A DNA stretch of 64,000 nt from an uncultured Lachnospiraceae bacterium (GTDB lineage: Bacteria; Bacillota; Clostridia; Lachnospirales; Lachnospiraceae). The stretch spans positions 1 through 64,000 of the forward strand of contig CAMJPM010000002.1 in the NCBI GenBank assembly GCA_946407725.1, given 5' to 3'. The notes beneath the pieces were generated by a model, which did no database searches, was not told the origin of the DNA, and was given only the letters and a program-made list of their open reading frames with translations. Positions 36,739 to 44,409 of this stretch are shown here, in pieces. Within the stretch, counting starts at the first letter, position 1; every line of letters starts with the position of its first letter. Made by a program: the position numbers and the translations under genes.

Positions 36739-38622
36739 TCAGCGGCGGCTTCTCGCCGCATTCAGCACCGCAAGAATCATTACACCCACATCCGCAAAAA
36801 CCGCAGTCCACATATTAGCGATACCCAGTGCCCCGAGGATCAGGCAGGCAGCCTTTACGCCGATGGAAAACCATATATTTTCCTTAACGATCCTTAAGGT
36901 TTTTCCGGATATCTTTATTGCCTCTGCTATCTTTAAGGGGTCGTCATCCATAAGGACAATATCTGCTGCCTCTATGGCGGCATCCGAACCCATGGCTCCC
37001 ATGGCTATACCGAGATCCGCTCTGGAGAGCACCGGAGCGTCATTGATCCCGTCCCCCACAAATACAGTCCTGCCTTTTTTATCCTTCATCAACTCTTCGA
37101 TCTTTAGGACCTTGTCCTGGGGAAGAAGTCCGTAAAATACCCTGTCTATATTAAGCTCTGCTGCCACTGATTCTGCAGCCTTTTTCCTGTCACCGGTGAG
37201 CATCACGGTCTCCCGTACGCCCTCCCTTTTTAATTCCGCTATAGCCTGTCTGCTGTGGGGCTTCACCACATCGGAGATCAGTACATGTCCGGCATAGATG
37301 CCGTCTATTGAAATATGTATAAGGGTACCCGGATGATTTCTGCAGTGGTTGCAATCCGGTATTTCTGCGGTTTTGACACTGCTTTCCATAAGCTTTTCAT
37401 TTCCGGCGCACACAACATGCCCGTCCACCACCGCCCTTATACCCTGACCGGCTATTTCCTCCACATCGGAAACACTGCAGCCGTCGGCTTCCTTTCCGTA
37501 AGCATTCCTTAAAGAGACGGCAACAGGATGGTTTGAATATCTCTCCGCATGGGCTGCGGCATGCAGCAGCTCGTCTTCACTGATTTTTTCGGGATGGATA
37601 CAGGAAACCTCAAATACCCCCTTTGTTAAAGTACCAGTCTTGTCAAATACCACCGTTTCCGCCTCTGAAAGGGCTTCCAGATAATTTGATCCCTTTACAA
37701 GTATTCCCTTTTTCCCCGCAGAGCCTATCCCCACAAAAAAGCTTAAGGGGATGCTTACCACAAGGGCACAGGGACAGCTGATAACAAGAAAGATAAGCGC
37801 CCTGTATATCCAGGTTCCCCACATGGGAGGGTTTCCGGTTAAAAGAAGAAATGTTCCCGGAATTAATGCAAGGGCCATTGCCGCAAAGACCACCGCCGGA
37901 GTATAGATCCTTGAAAATTTCGCTATGAAATTTTCGGATCTTGATTTTCTGGAGCCTGCGTCCTCTATAAGCTCCAGCACCTTTGATACCGTGGAATCCG
38001 CAAATTCCCTGGTGGTCTCTATCTCCAGAAAACCGCTCTTATTTATGCATCCGCTTATAACCTCATCTCCGGCTGAAACATCCCTTGGCAGGGATTCCCC
38101 GGTAAGAGCCGCCGTATCCAGGCTTGAAGAGCCTTTCCGCACAATGCCGTCAATGGGGATCCTGTCTCCGGGTCTCACCGCTATAATAGTGCCGATCTCC
38201 ACGTCCTCCGGGTCGGTTTCCGTAAGCTGCCCGTCTTCATCCTTCACATAGGCATATTCGGGGGCTATGTCCATGAGATCTGCGATACTCTTTCTGCTCC
38301 TGTCTACCGCATAGCTCTGGAAAAGCTCTCCCGTCTGATAAAACAGCATTACGGCAACAGCCTCCAGATAGTCTCCGTCTCCCATAAAACCCGCTGCCAG
38401 AGCTCCCAGGGTTGCCACCGTCATAAGAAAGCACTCATCAAAGGGCTGGCGGTGTATGATACCGAGTACCGCCTTTCTCAAAACATCATATCCCACAATG
38501 AAGTAGGGTATAAGAAACAGCAGCAGCCGCAGAACCCCTTTAACCCCTGAAAAAGAGAGTAACAATAAAAGGATCGCTGCCGCCAGTATTCTGAATAAAA
38601 CTGTCTTCTGCTTTTTATTCAT
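36739..38622 (-). CDS. heavy-metal (Zn/Cd/Pb) P1B-type ATPase
   Basis: 627 aa from the ATG at 38622, eight bases after AGGG; a GTG three codons earlier abuts that site. It contains the metal-binding CPC in VISCPCALVVSIPLS, the phosphorylation motif DKTGTLTKG, SNHPVAVSL (HP motif), and GDGINDAPVL. The final helix FADVGVMILAVLNAAR is typical of the CadA/ZntA group. The usual N-terminal metal-binding domain is missing: the protein begins straight with membrane helices, and that domain is encoded by the next upstream gene. It pumps Zn2+, Cd2+ or Pb2+ out of the cell. Confidence 0.92.
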   Translation of the reverse strand: MNKKQKTVLFRILAAAILLLLLSFSGVKGVLRLLLFLIPYFIVGYDVLRKAVLGIIHRQPFDECFLMTVATLGALAAGFMGDGDYLEAVAVMLFYQTGELFQSYAVDRSRKSIADLMDIAPEYAYVKDEDGQLTETDPEDVEIGTIIAVRPGDRIPIDGIVRKGSSSLDTAALTGESLPRDVSAGDEVISGCINKSGFLEIETTREFADSTVSKVLELIEDAGSRKSRSENFIAKFSRIYTPAVVFAAMALALIPGTFLLLTGNPPMWGTWIYRALIFLVISCPCALVVSIPLSFFVGIGSAGKKGILVKGSNYLEALSEAETVVFDKTGTLTKGVFEVSCIHPEKISEDELLHAAAHAERYSNHPVAVSLRNAYGKEADGCSVSDVEEIAGQGIRAVVDGHVVCAGNEKLMESSVKTAEIPDCNHCRNHPGTLIHISIDGIYAGHVLISDVVKPHSRQAIAELKREGVRETVMLTGDRKKAAESVAAELNIDRVFYGLLPQDKVLKIEELMKDKKGRTVFVGDGINDAPVLSRADLGIAMGAMGSDAAIEAADIVLMDDDPLKIAEAIKISGKTLRIVKENIWFSIGVKAACLILGALGIANMWTAVFADVGVMILAVLNAARSRR

Positions 38623-38637
38623 GATCCGCACCCTGCT

Positions 38638-38856
38638 CTAATAAAAGATTTTGCAGTCACTCTCCACAGCTTTGCAGTTCTTTTCCACATCTTTTATCAC
38701 TTCACCCGGATCGGATCCCTCCTCAAATTCCACCTTCATTTTTAACATCATAAAATTCACTACGGCATCCTTTACACCCTTAGTGGCCTTTGCCGCATCC
38801 TCCATTTTCTGTGCGCAGTTGGCGCAGTCCACCTCTATCTTATAGCTCTTTTTCAT
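38638..38856 (-). CDS. stand-alone HMA-domain metal-binding protein
   Basis: 72 aa from the ATG at 38856, after AAAGGA. It is a single ferredoxin-like HMA domain with the metal-binding CANC (VDCANCAQKM) and the usual TKGVKDAVVNFMMLKMKVEF; an additional C-terminal pair of Cys (NCKAVESDC) may also bind metal. It ends 15 bp before the P-type ATPase and probably supplies or senses metal for it, taking the place of the ATPase's missing N-terminal domain. Confidence 0.88.
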   Translation of the reverse strand: MKKSYKIEVDCANCAQKMEDAAKATKGVKDAVVNFMMLKMKVEFEEGSDPGEVIKDVEKNCKAVESDCKIFY

Positions 38857-38876
38857 ACTAAAACCCGTCCTTTCTG

Positions 38877-38921
38877 TTATTGTGAAAGCCACACCATTTA
38901 AGGTTCGCTTCCTCTCGCATT
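38877..38921 (-). repeat. dispersed 45-nt leader motif, copy 2
   Basis: Identical at about 38 of 45 positions to 62421-62465. It lies in the transcribed leader of the HMA gene, between the promoter and the ribosome site. On the reverse strand it contains GAAGCGAAC and AAATGG-TGTGG. Confidence 0.7.
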
Positions 38922-38997
38922 GTCTGCCTTCGTAAAATGATCAGAACTCCCATACTAATCTGTTCAAAAAATAATTATTTCTGCCATACGATTAAAC

Positions 38998-39020
38998 ATA
39001 TATTTAATCGTTAAATATAT
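38998..39020. promoter_or_regulatory. palindromic operator, probably for an ArsR/SmtB-type metal repressor
   Basis: ATATATTTAA (38998-39007), TCG, TTAAATATAT (39011-39020) is a perfect 10-bp inverted repeat overlapping the -10 and start region of the exporter promoter. A second overlapping palindrome, CGATTAAA (38989-38996) and TTTAATCG (39003-39010), extends it. Form and location suit a repressor that metal releases. The only ArsR gene in the window is at 44410-44787; a link is inference. Confidence 0.65.
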
Positions 39021-39046
39021 TATAGGCCTTTTAACTTTTTTGTCAA
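39019..39046 (-). promoter_or_regulatory. sigma-A promoter of the metal-export operon
   Basis: Reverse strand TTGACA (39041-39046), 16-bp spacer, TATAAT (39019-39024): both elements perfect. The -10 overlaps the operator. Confidence 0.88.
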
Positions 39047-39063
39047 TGGGATTCTTTATGGGC

Positions 39064-39092
39064 TTGATTTAATTTTGTACTTGTTGTATAAT
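39064..39092 (+). promoter_or_regulatory. sigma-A promoter of the alcohol dehydrogenase gene
   Basis: TTGATT (39064-39069), 17-bp spacer, TATAAT (39087-39092). It faces away from the metal-export promoter and is followed by a Rex-type box. Confidence 0.85.
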
Positions 39093-39100
39093 CTCCATTA

Positions 39101-39118
39101 TTGTTAAAATTTTAACGC
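39101..39118 (+). promoter_or_regulatory. Rex-type redox operator
   Basis: TTGTTAA-AATT-TTAACGC matches the clostridial Rex consensus TTGTTAA-N4-TTAACAA at all but the last two positions; the central 14 bp GTTAAAATTTTAAC is a perfect palindrome. It begins about nine bases after the -10, so bound Rex would block initiation. Rex releases DNA at high NADH/NAD+, which suits an NADH-consuming alcohol dehydrogenase. The rex gene is not in the window. Confidence 0.75.
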
Positions 39119-39138
39119 ATTATAAGGAGGATTTACAA

Positions 39139-40356
39139 ATGGGACGTTTTACATTACCGAGAGACATTTATCATGGAAAGGGCGCTCTTGAGACCTTAAA
39201 GACCCTTAAAGGCAAGAAGGCCATGATCTGCGTGGGCGGCGGTTCCATGAAGAAGTTTGGTTTCCTTGACAGGGCTGAAGGCTATCTGAAGGAAGCGGGA
39301 ATGGAAGTTAAGATCTTTGAAGGTATTGAACCCGATCCGTCAGTTGACACTGTTATGAAGGGCGCTGCTGCCATGCAGGAGTTCGGCCCCGACTGGATCG
39401 TTGCCATAGGCGGAGGCTCTCCCATAGATGCAGCTAAAGCCATGTGGATAAAGTATGAGTATCCCGAGTGCACATTTGAAGATATGTGCAAGGTTTTCGG
39501 TATCCCCGAGCTGAGAAAGAAAGCTCATTTCTGCGCTATCTCTTCCACCTCCGGAACGGCTACCGAGGTTACCGCATTCTCAATCATCACTGACTACAGC
39601 AAGGGCATCAAATATCCCATCGCTGACTTTGAGATCACTCCTGATATCGCCATTGTTGATCCCGAGCTGGCAGAGACCATGCCCAAAAAGCTGGTGGCAC
39701 ATACCGGAATGGATGCCATCACCCACGCAATCGAGGCTTATGTTTCCACAGCCAACAGTCCCTATGCCGATTCTCTTGCTATCCACGCAATAGAGCTCAT
39801 CCAGGACAATCTCGTAAAGAGCTATAACGAAGACATGACTGCAAGGGATACCATGCATGACGCACAGTGTCTCGCAGGAATGGCCTTCTCCAATGCCCTT
39901 CTCGGAATCGTTCATTCCATGGCTCATAAGACCGGTGCTGCTTTTGACGACTACGGCGCACACATTATCCACGGTGCAGCAAATGCAATGTACCTTCCCA
40001 AGGTCATCGCCTTTAACGCAAAGGATGAGACCGCAAAGAAATGCTACGGCGTCATCGCTGATTACATGCACCTGGGCGGAAACAGTGATGATGAAAAGGT
40101 TACTCTCTTGATCAACTATCTCCGCAAGATGAATGATGACCTCAACATCCCTCACTGCATCAAGAATTACGGTGCTGACAGCTATCCCACAGAGCAGGGC
40201 TTTGTTCCTGAGGAGGTATTCAAGGAGAGGCTCCACGACATCGCAGCAAATGCCATCCTCGATGCATGCACAGGCTCCAACCCCAGGCAGCCTTCCCAGG
40301 AAGAGATGGAAAAGCTCCTTCTCTGCTGCTACTACGACACAGAAGTAGACTTCTGA
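39139..40356 (+). CDS. iron-containing alcohol dehydrogenase
   Basis: 405 aa, group III ADH. The NAD(P)-binding motif is WIVAIGGGSPIDAAKAMW, and the iron ligands lie in HTGMDAITHAIEAYVS and in LLGIVHSMAHKTGAAFDDYGAHIIHG. It resembles the C-terminal domain of AdhE and butanol dehydrogenases and should reduce acetaldehyde or butyraldehyde with NAD(P)H in fermentation. An AAGGAGG site lies nine bases upstream. Promoter, Rex box and terminator make it a single-gene unit. Confidence 0.93.
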   Translation: MGRFTLPRDIYHGKGALETLKTLKGKKAMICVGGGSMKKFGFLDRAEGYLKEAGMEVKIFEGIEPDPSVDTVMKGAAAMQEFGPDWIVAIGGGSPIDAAKAMWIKYEYPECTFEDMCKVFGIPELRKKAHFCAISSTSGTATEVTAFSIITDYSKGIKYPIADFEITPDIAIVDPELAETMPKKLVAHTGMDAITHAIEAYVSTANSPYADSLAIHAIELIQDNLVKSYNEDMTARDTMHDAQCLAGMAFSNALLGIVHSMAHKTGAAFDDYGAHIIHGAANAMYLPKVIAFNAKDETAKKCYGVIADYMHLGGNSDDEKVTLLINYLRKMNDDLNIPHCIKNYGADSYPTEQGFVPEEVFKERLHDIAANAILDACTGSNPRQPSQEEMEKLLLCCYYDTEVDF

Positions 40357-40376
40357 TCATTCTTGTCTTACAGAAC

Positions 40377-40410
40377 GGGGCTGCCGCATTTAGCGGCAGC
40401 CCCTATTTTT
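40377..40410. terminator. rho-independent terminator after the alcohol dehydrogenase
   Basis: GGGGCTGCCGC (40377-40387) and GCGGCAGCCCC (40393-40403) form an 11-bp stem with loop ATTTA, followed by TATTTTT. It also abuts the stop of the convergent Rpn gene and could act weakly in that direction. Confidence 0.95.
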
Positions 40411-40615
40411 ACTGGTTTTCTCCTTTGAGATCAGAAATGATCCTGTCTTTTTCCTCGTTTTGTTGTCTTAACAAGGAGTTCTGCTGTTCCAGCGAGGATT
40501 TCTGCTGTTCCAGTGAAGTTTTTTCCTGTTTCAGCGCTTCCAATTGATTATGCAGGTCGTCTATCATGTATTTTGTCGTGTTACGATCCATTATCCGTAA
40601 TGCCTCTGAAAACAT
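40409..40615 (-). CDS. predicted internal product: C-terminal tail of Rpn no. 1
   Basis: 68 aa in the same frame as the nuclease. An ATG (plus 40613-40615) is eight bases after GGAGG within GGAGGAGGTGA (40621-40631), one of the strongest ribosome sites in the window, although it lies mid-gene. The product would be a coiled-coil tail without the nuclease residues. A similar KPEEVI peptide about 30 residues earlier uses codons that make a weaker site and has no ATG, which hints that the stronger one is selected. Confidence 0.55.
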   Translation of the reverse strand: MFSEALRIMDRNTTKYMIDDLHNQLEALKQEKTSLEQQKSSLEQQNSLLRQQNEEKDRIISDLKGENQ

Positions 40616-41458
40616 ACCTATCACCTCCTCCGGTTTCTTTCGGAATTCTGAAATATCCTGGTACATACGGAGAAATTCCGGATACTGTTCTATCAGTCTT
40701 ATTACCTCTTCCGGTTTCTCTGCGGTAAAGAACGTCAGCCATGCATCAAGCGTACTGTTAATCTTATTTTCTTCTTTCTTTTTGAATGTGTCAAGGGAGA
40801 TATACGTGATGTTTTCAAGGGATGTGACATTAACTCCGCTGCTGTATGAAGTATATCTGTGATGAATGTATTCAGGAGAGACATCTGTAAACTCTTTCGT
40901 ACTCTGCTCCATGATGACAATGAGATTTACCGGTTTCATATCACGATAGCTGAAGGCTTTACCCTTTTCCGCTCGGATCTTTCCATACTGACGCATAAGC
41001 ATGTCAGCAATATAACAGCTGCTCCTCTCTCCCGGAAAAAGATAACCCAGCCTTTGCATTTCTATGTTGATGAATGAACCATCTTCCAGGATTACGAGTA
41101 TATCCATGATCACCTGGCTTCCTTCATCTGTTATCATACTGCCCTCTCTCGGGGGAACGCTTACGATCCTGACTTTCTGCCCGTAGAGAGCTGAAATGAA
41201 GGATTCGACCCGTTCCGGATTCTCAACCGGATCCATTACCTTCTGGAAAAATTTGTCATATAATATCTGCAGCGTAGTTTCTCCTGCAAGAAATCCTATG
41301 ATCCGTTCCTGATCAGCAGGGGAAAAACTGTTAAACTGCATAAGGGTTTCCGGGCTTTTACTGATATCCTTTATAACAAGATCCCGTTTCTTTGGTTTTC
41401 CAAAAGCCTTACGAAGTATAGGTGGGAATTCTTTTGCTTTGAAATGATTTTTAGACAT
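40409..41458 (-). CDS. Rpn-type PD-(D/E)XK nuclease family protein, no. 1
   Basis: 349 aa from the ATG at 41458, eight bases after AGGAGG; an open extension upstream has no support. The central domain has the split nuclease motif with Asp in VIMDILVILEDGS and Glu-x-Gln in FINIEMQRLGY, as in Rpn/PDDEXK transposase-like nucleases. Residues from about 300 form a Gln/Glu-rich coiled coil with repeated SLEQQ units. In E. coli, Rpn proteins are DNases that give phage defence and are restrained by a short product from an internal start. A matching internal start exists here at 40615. Confidence 0.8.
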   Translation of the reverse strand: MSKNHFKAKEFPPILRKAFGKPKKRDLVIKDISKSPETLMQFNSFSPADQERIIGFLAGETTLQILYDKFFQKVMDPVENPERVESFISALYGQKVRIVSVPPREGSMITDEGSQVIMDILVILEDGSFINIEMQRLGYLFPGERSSCYIADMLMRQYGKIRAEKGKAFSYRDMKPVNLIVIMEQSTKEFTDVSPEYIHHRYTSYSSGVNVTSLENITYISLDTFKKKEENKINSTLDAWLTFFTAEKPEEVIRLIEQYPEFLRMYQDISEFRKKPEEVIGMFSEALRIMDRNTTKYMIDDLHNQLEALKQEKTSLEQQKSSLEQQNSLLRQQNEEKDRIISDLKGENQ

Positions 41459-41670
41459 TAAGCAGCCTCCTTTACAAAATGATCTGTCGCAGGAGGATAA
41501 AGAGACTTCTTCTGTGCTCCTGCATATAAAAATTGTGAAATAAATAGCATGAGCACTGTTCCTGAACGGACGATATGTTCTGTCATGCCTTGGGCGGACT
41601 GCCCCTGATATGGCTGAAATTATACGCCGGAGAAATAATAAAAGCAACCCCATAATAACACAGAAAACGG

Positions 41671-41699
41671 ATGACAAATCAACCTGTCCGTGCTACAAT
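41671..41699 (+). promoter_or_regulatory. probable promoter of Rpn no. 2
   Basis: ATGACA (41671-41676), 17-bp spacer, TACAAT (41694-41699), each one base off consensus. It gives a leader of about 165 nt. The remainder of the 412-bp divergent gap (41459-41870) holds no gene I can support. Confidence 0.6.
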
Positions 41700-41770
41700 C
41701 TCTGCATAAGCAGTTTCTTTCAAAAAATCACAGGTTTTATACCTTCTAATCATTCTATTTATTCTAAGAT

Positions 41771-41802
41771 TCCTGCTTATATCCCAATTTACTTAAGCAG
41801 GA
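41771..41802 (+). other. leader hairpin upstream of Rpn no. 2
   Basis: TCCTGCTTA (41771-41779) and TAAGCAGGA (41794-41802) pair over 9 bp with a 14-nt loop. It has no T-run and lies about 70 bp before the start codon, in the expected leader. Confidence 0.45.
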
Positions 41803-41870
41803 GCTGAGAAACACAATAATTCATTTTCACCTCCTGCCAGAAACTTTTACATCATAAGGAGGTAGAGAAA

Positions 41871-42767
41871 ATGAACTATGACAATTTCAGAAATGTTAAG
41901 CCTTATGAAGAACTTGAATTCAGGGATGATTTCATGTTCGGCAAGGTGATGGAGGACATAGAGCTGTGCAGGGAGGTGTTGGAGTGCCTTCTCCAGCATC
42001 CTGTGGGAGAACTGACAATTCCCGAGTCCCAGAAGGAATTCCGGTATTCCGAAAAAGGGAAGCCCATCCGGCTGGATATTTACTCATGCGATGACGATAC
42101 CGTTTATGACACGGAAATGCAAAACCTGAATCACAGATCTGTTGAAGCACTTGAACTTCCGAAAAGGAGCAGATTTTACCAGTCTTCCATTGATACGGAT
42201 TTTATGAATAAAAATTATTCATATAAAAGGCTTCCGGAAAGCGTGATATTGTTTATCTGCACTTTTGACCCTTTCGGTAAAGGCTTGAGCCGGTATACAT
42301 TTCAGGAGAAATGCGCTGAGGATGAAGCCATCTCTCTCAATGACGGGACGACAAAGATATTTTTCAACTGCAGGTATGGCGGAAATGATATTCCCGATGA
42401 TCTGCGCCGGTTTTATGACTACATAGAGACAGGAAAGGCTGACAGTGTCCTGACAAAACAGCTGGCTAAGGCTGTTTCGGATGCAAGAAAACGTGAGGAA
42501 TGGAGGTCTGCGTATATGAAAGAAATATCATTGCTCATAGATGCCAGAGAAGAAGGAATAGCACAAGGAATTGAGCGGGGTATTGCGCAAGGCATCGAGC
42601 AGGGCATTAAGCAGGGCATGGAGCAGGGCATGGAGCGTGGCATTAAGCAGGGTATGGAGCTTGGAGTGAAGAAAGAGCAGGCAAATACTGAAGCTGAGCG
42701 CTTGAGAGCTGACAAGGCTGAGGCTTTAGTGGAGAAATACAGGGAAAAATACGGGGCTTTAACCTGA
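41871..42767 (+). CDS. Rpn-type PD-(D/E)XK nuclease family protein, no. 2
   Basis: 298 aa. The N-terminal region (ELEFRDDFMFGKVMED) and the nuclease motif RLDIYSCDDDTVYDTEMQ (Asp, then Glu-x-Gln) identify the Rpn/PDDEXK family. The C-terminal third is a helical tail built from repeats such as GIAQGIERGIAQGIEQGI followed by a charged coil. AAGGAGG precedes the ATG. It is divergently placed from Rpn no. 1. An internal start at 42516 would make the tail alone. Confidence 0.85.
   Translation: MNYDNFRNVKPYEELEFRDDFMFGKVMEDIELCREVLECLLQHPVGELTIPESQKEFRYSEKGKPIRLDIYSCDDDTVYDTEMQNLNHRSVEALELPKRSRFYQSSIDTDFMNKNYSYKRLPESVILFICTFDPFGKGLSRYTFQEKCAEDEAISLNDGTTKIFFNCRYGGNDIPDDLRRFYDYIETGKADSVLTKQLAKAVSDARKREEWRSAYMKEISLLIDAREEGIAQGIERGIAQGIEQGIKQGMEQGMERGIKQGMELGVKKEQANTEAERLRADKAEALVEKYREKYGALT
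42516..42767 (+). CDS. predicted internal product: C-terminal tail of Rpn no. 2
   Basis: 83 aa, in frame with the nuclease, beginning MKEISLLIDAREEGIAQG. GGAGG at 42502-42506 is nine bases before the ATG, ideal spacing. The product holds the GIxQG repeats and no catalytic residues, the layout reported for intragenic Rpn antitoxins (RpnS) of E. coli. Translation here is predicted, not shown. Confidence 0.6.
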   Translation: MKEISLLIDAREEGIAQGIERGIAQGIEQGIKQGMEQGMERGIKQGMELGVKKEQANTEAERLRADKAEALVEKYREKYGALT

Positions 42768-42775
42768 AGCCCGAT

Positions 42776-42837
42776 TGACCGTTGGCTGCCAAATGTCCGC
42801 TCGTGCAAGCACGGCGGCCGCTTGGCGGCTTATTGTA
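42776..42837 (+). repeat. REP-like element, copy C
   Basis: It matches copy B at 10068-10131 almost throughout, including the arms (CTGCCAA / TTGGCGG), the inner CGTG-CAAG-CACG, and the CGATTGACCG prefix. As with copies A and B, it sits just downstream of a plus-strand gene and is followed by a terminator. Confidence 0.85.
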
Positions 42838-42845
42838 TGTGAAAA

Positions 42846-42876
42846 CCTCCCGGGAGAATACCCGGGAGGCTTTTTT
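42846..42876. terminator. bidirectional terminator
   Basis: CCTCCCGGG (42846-42854) and CCCGGGAGG (42861-42869) with loop AGAATA, then C and six T. It separates Rpn no. 2 from the convergent secreted-protein gene and would also serve the latter weakly (TTTTC on the reverse strand). Confidence 0.93.
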
Positions 42877-42911
42877 ACTTACTTGAACTATTATTGTTCG
42901 GTTTTACCTGA

Positions 42912-44246
42912 TCAGTCTACGCTGTATACATAGCCTTCGCCGTCAGCCTTGTAAACACCTTTACGTATTTTCTTCTCATCTTTGGGAGATACCCTGAAAG
43001 CATATTTATAATCATTATTATCATAACTGTAAATATAATTTCCTTTGAACTCTGTAATCACAGATACAGTAGTTCCACCAACGGTTCCTGTTCCGAGTTC
43101 GTAGTCGGTTCCGGCTTTCATCTTTGCTTCTCCTATTTCATTGTCATTCCAATCATATATTTTGCTGACAATAGAAGCGCTATTATTTTTGCTGTTAAAC
43201 TTTGAAACAACTATGTCACTGTAATTTACAGTATCTTGATCAACATTACCAGCATAGTAAGCATAGTCTTCTACTACGGGTTTTCCGTCTTTATATATTG
43301 TTCTTGATCCCATATTTCCAGGGTTCCACACACTAACAACCTTCTGATTTATTGCAAACTGGTAGGTTTTGGACTTGAGTGCTGTCTTAATTGTCTTGGC
43401 CTGTGCCTTGGCATCATCTTTTGCTTTTACTGAAATAGTAAATGTAGGAAGCTCACCTGTTTTCTTATACTCTTCATACTCAAGTTTTGCGTACTCTTTA
43501 CCGTTTACTGTCTTCTTTCCAACTACAGTAATGGCCTGTCCGGATACAGATGCATCCTTAGCATGTTTTTTATCTACTTTAACAGCTGCTACAGAAGCTC
43601 CCGGAACTGTTGTAACAGTACCATTTTCATACTTAACAAGAGCTACGGAAACATCCAGAGCCTCCGCTCTGCTCTTTGTTGCCTTATGAAGTCCGGATTT
43701 GTTGTAATCAAACTTCTGACCTGTATATGTAAATACAGGTATCTTTTCTTCTACACCCTCAACAAAATACTGCCCATCTGTTCCAGAATATGAAACAAAG
43801 AGATAGTAACCGGCATCAAGAGGAACAACATCGTAGAAAGCATTTCCTGCATCAACCAATCCATCAACACCCTCATAATTATCCTGACTTACTGTAATAG
43901 CCGATTTATTTACGAGATAGGTGTCAAGATCTGCCTTAAGAACAGTAGCCATAAGAGTCTTTCCACTCGTGGTTTTATTCCATGATACAGGATCAGTAAC
44001 TCCGGAAAGTGTAACAACCATACCTTTCTTTTCATCAGGAGTACGGGTTACTTTAGTGGTTTTCTTGCCATCCTTGTCCCTGATGAAATTATCATAATCA
44101 TCCCAATCTTCCTGACTGTACGTTACAAGATCCGCTTCAGCCTTACTATCTGCTGCCTGTTCTTCTCCAAATGCCATAGTATTCATGCTGAATACCATTG
44201 AAGCTGCGAGGAGAAGAGATAAAACCTTACTTGTTCTCTTCTTCAT
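42912..44246 (-). CDS. secreted protein of unknown function
   Basis: 444 aa from the ATG at 44246, eight bases after GGAG. A Sec signal peptide is clear: KKRTSK, then LSLLLAASMVFSMNTMAFG with likely cleavage before EEQA. The rest is rich in Lys, Asp, Thr, Val and Tyr, with beta-strand-like segments (VDKKHAKDASVSGQAITVVG, and KMKAGTDYELGTG near the end). No family is recognised, no sortase motif, S-layer or cell-wall repeat is visible. Its sequence is more A+T rich than its neighbours, compatible with transfer. It may be a secreted or loosely wall-bound protein. Confidence 0.75.
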   Translation of the reverse strand: MKKRTSKVLSLLLAASMVFSMNTMAFGEEQAADSKAEADLVTYSQEDWDDYDNFIRDKDGKKTTKVTRTPDEKKGMVVTLSGVTDPVSWNKTTSGKTLMATVLKADLDTYLVNKSAITVSQDNYEGVDGLVDAGNAFYDVVPLDAGYYLFVSYSGTDGQYFVEGVEEKIPVFTYTGQKFDYNKSGLHKATKSRAEALDVSVALVKYENGTVTTVPGASVAAVKVDKKHAKDASVSGQAITVVGKKTVNGKEYAKLEYEEYKKTGELPTFTISVKAKDDAKAQAKTIKTALKSKTYQFAINQKVVSVWNPGNMGSRTIYKDGKPVVEDYAYYAGNVDQDTVNYSDIVVSKFNSKNNSASIVSKIYDWNDNEIGEAKMKAGTDYELGTGTVGGTTVSVITEFKGNYIYSYDNNDYKYAFRVSPKDEKKIRKGVYKADGEGYVYSVD

Positions 44247-44409
44247 GTTATAATCTCCTTTTTTATTTGATATTTTGCTCCCCCGGATAAATGACTGTGC
44301 CTCCATTTCCGGGACATAACAACTGTGTACGTATTAAAAGTACCCCCCTGTCCGGGAAAAGATTTAAACTTTTTAAAAAACTTTTGAACATTTTGAAAAT
44401 TTTGATTTT

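Noticed and set aside
38895..38915. tRNA fragment suggested by GGTTCG in the HMA leader
   Set aside because: No acceptor or anticodon stem can be folded around it.
38877..38921. Short conserved leader peptide in the 45-nt motif
   Set aside because: The frame is open in both full copies, but nearly every base change between them alters the amino acid and there is no Shine-Dalgarno.
41459..41677. 73-residue N-terminal extension of Rpn no. 1
   Set aside because: The ATG at 41458 has a strong AGGAGG site and matches the start of the family; the extension is hydrophobic and Arg/Cys-rich noise.
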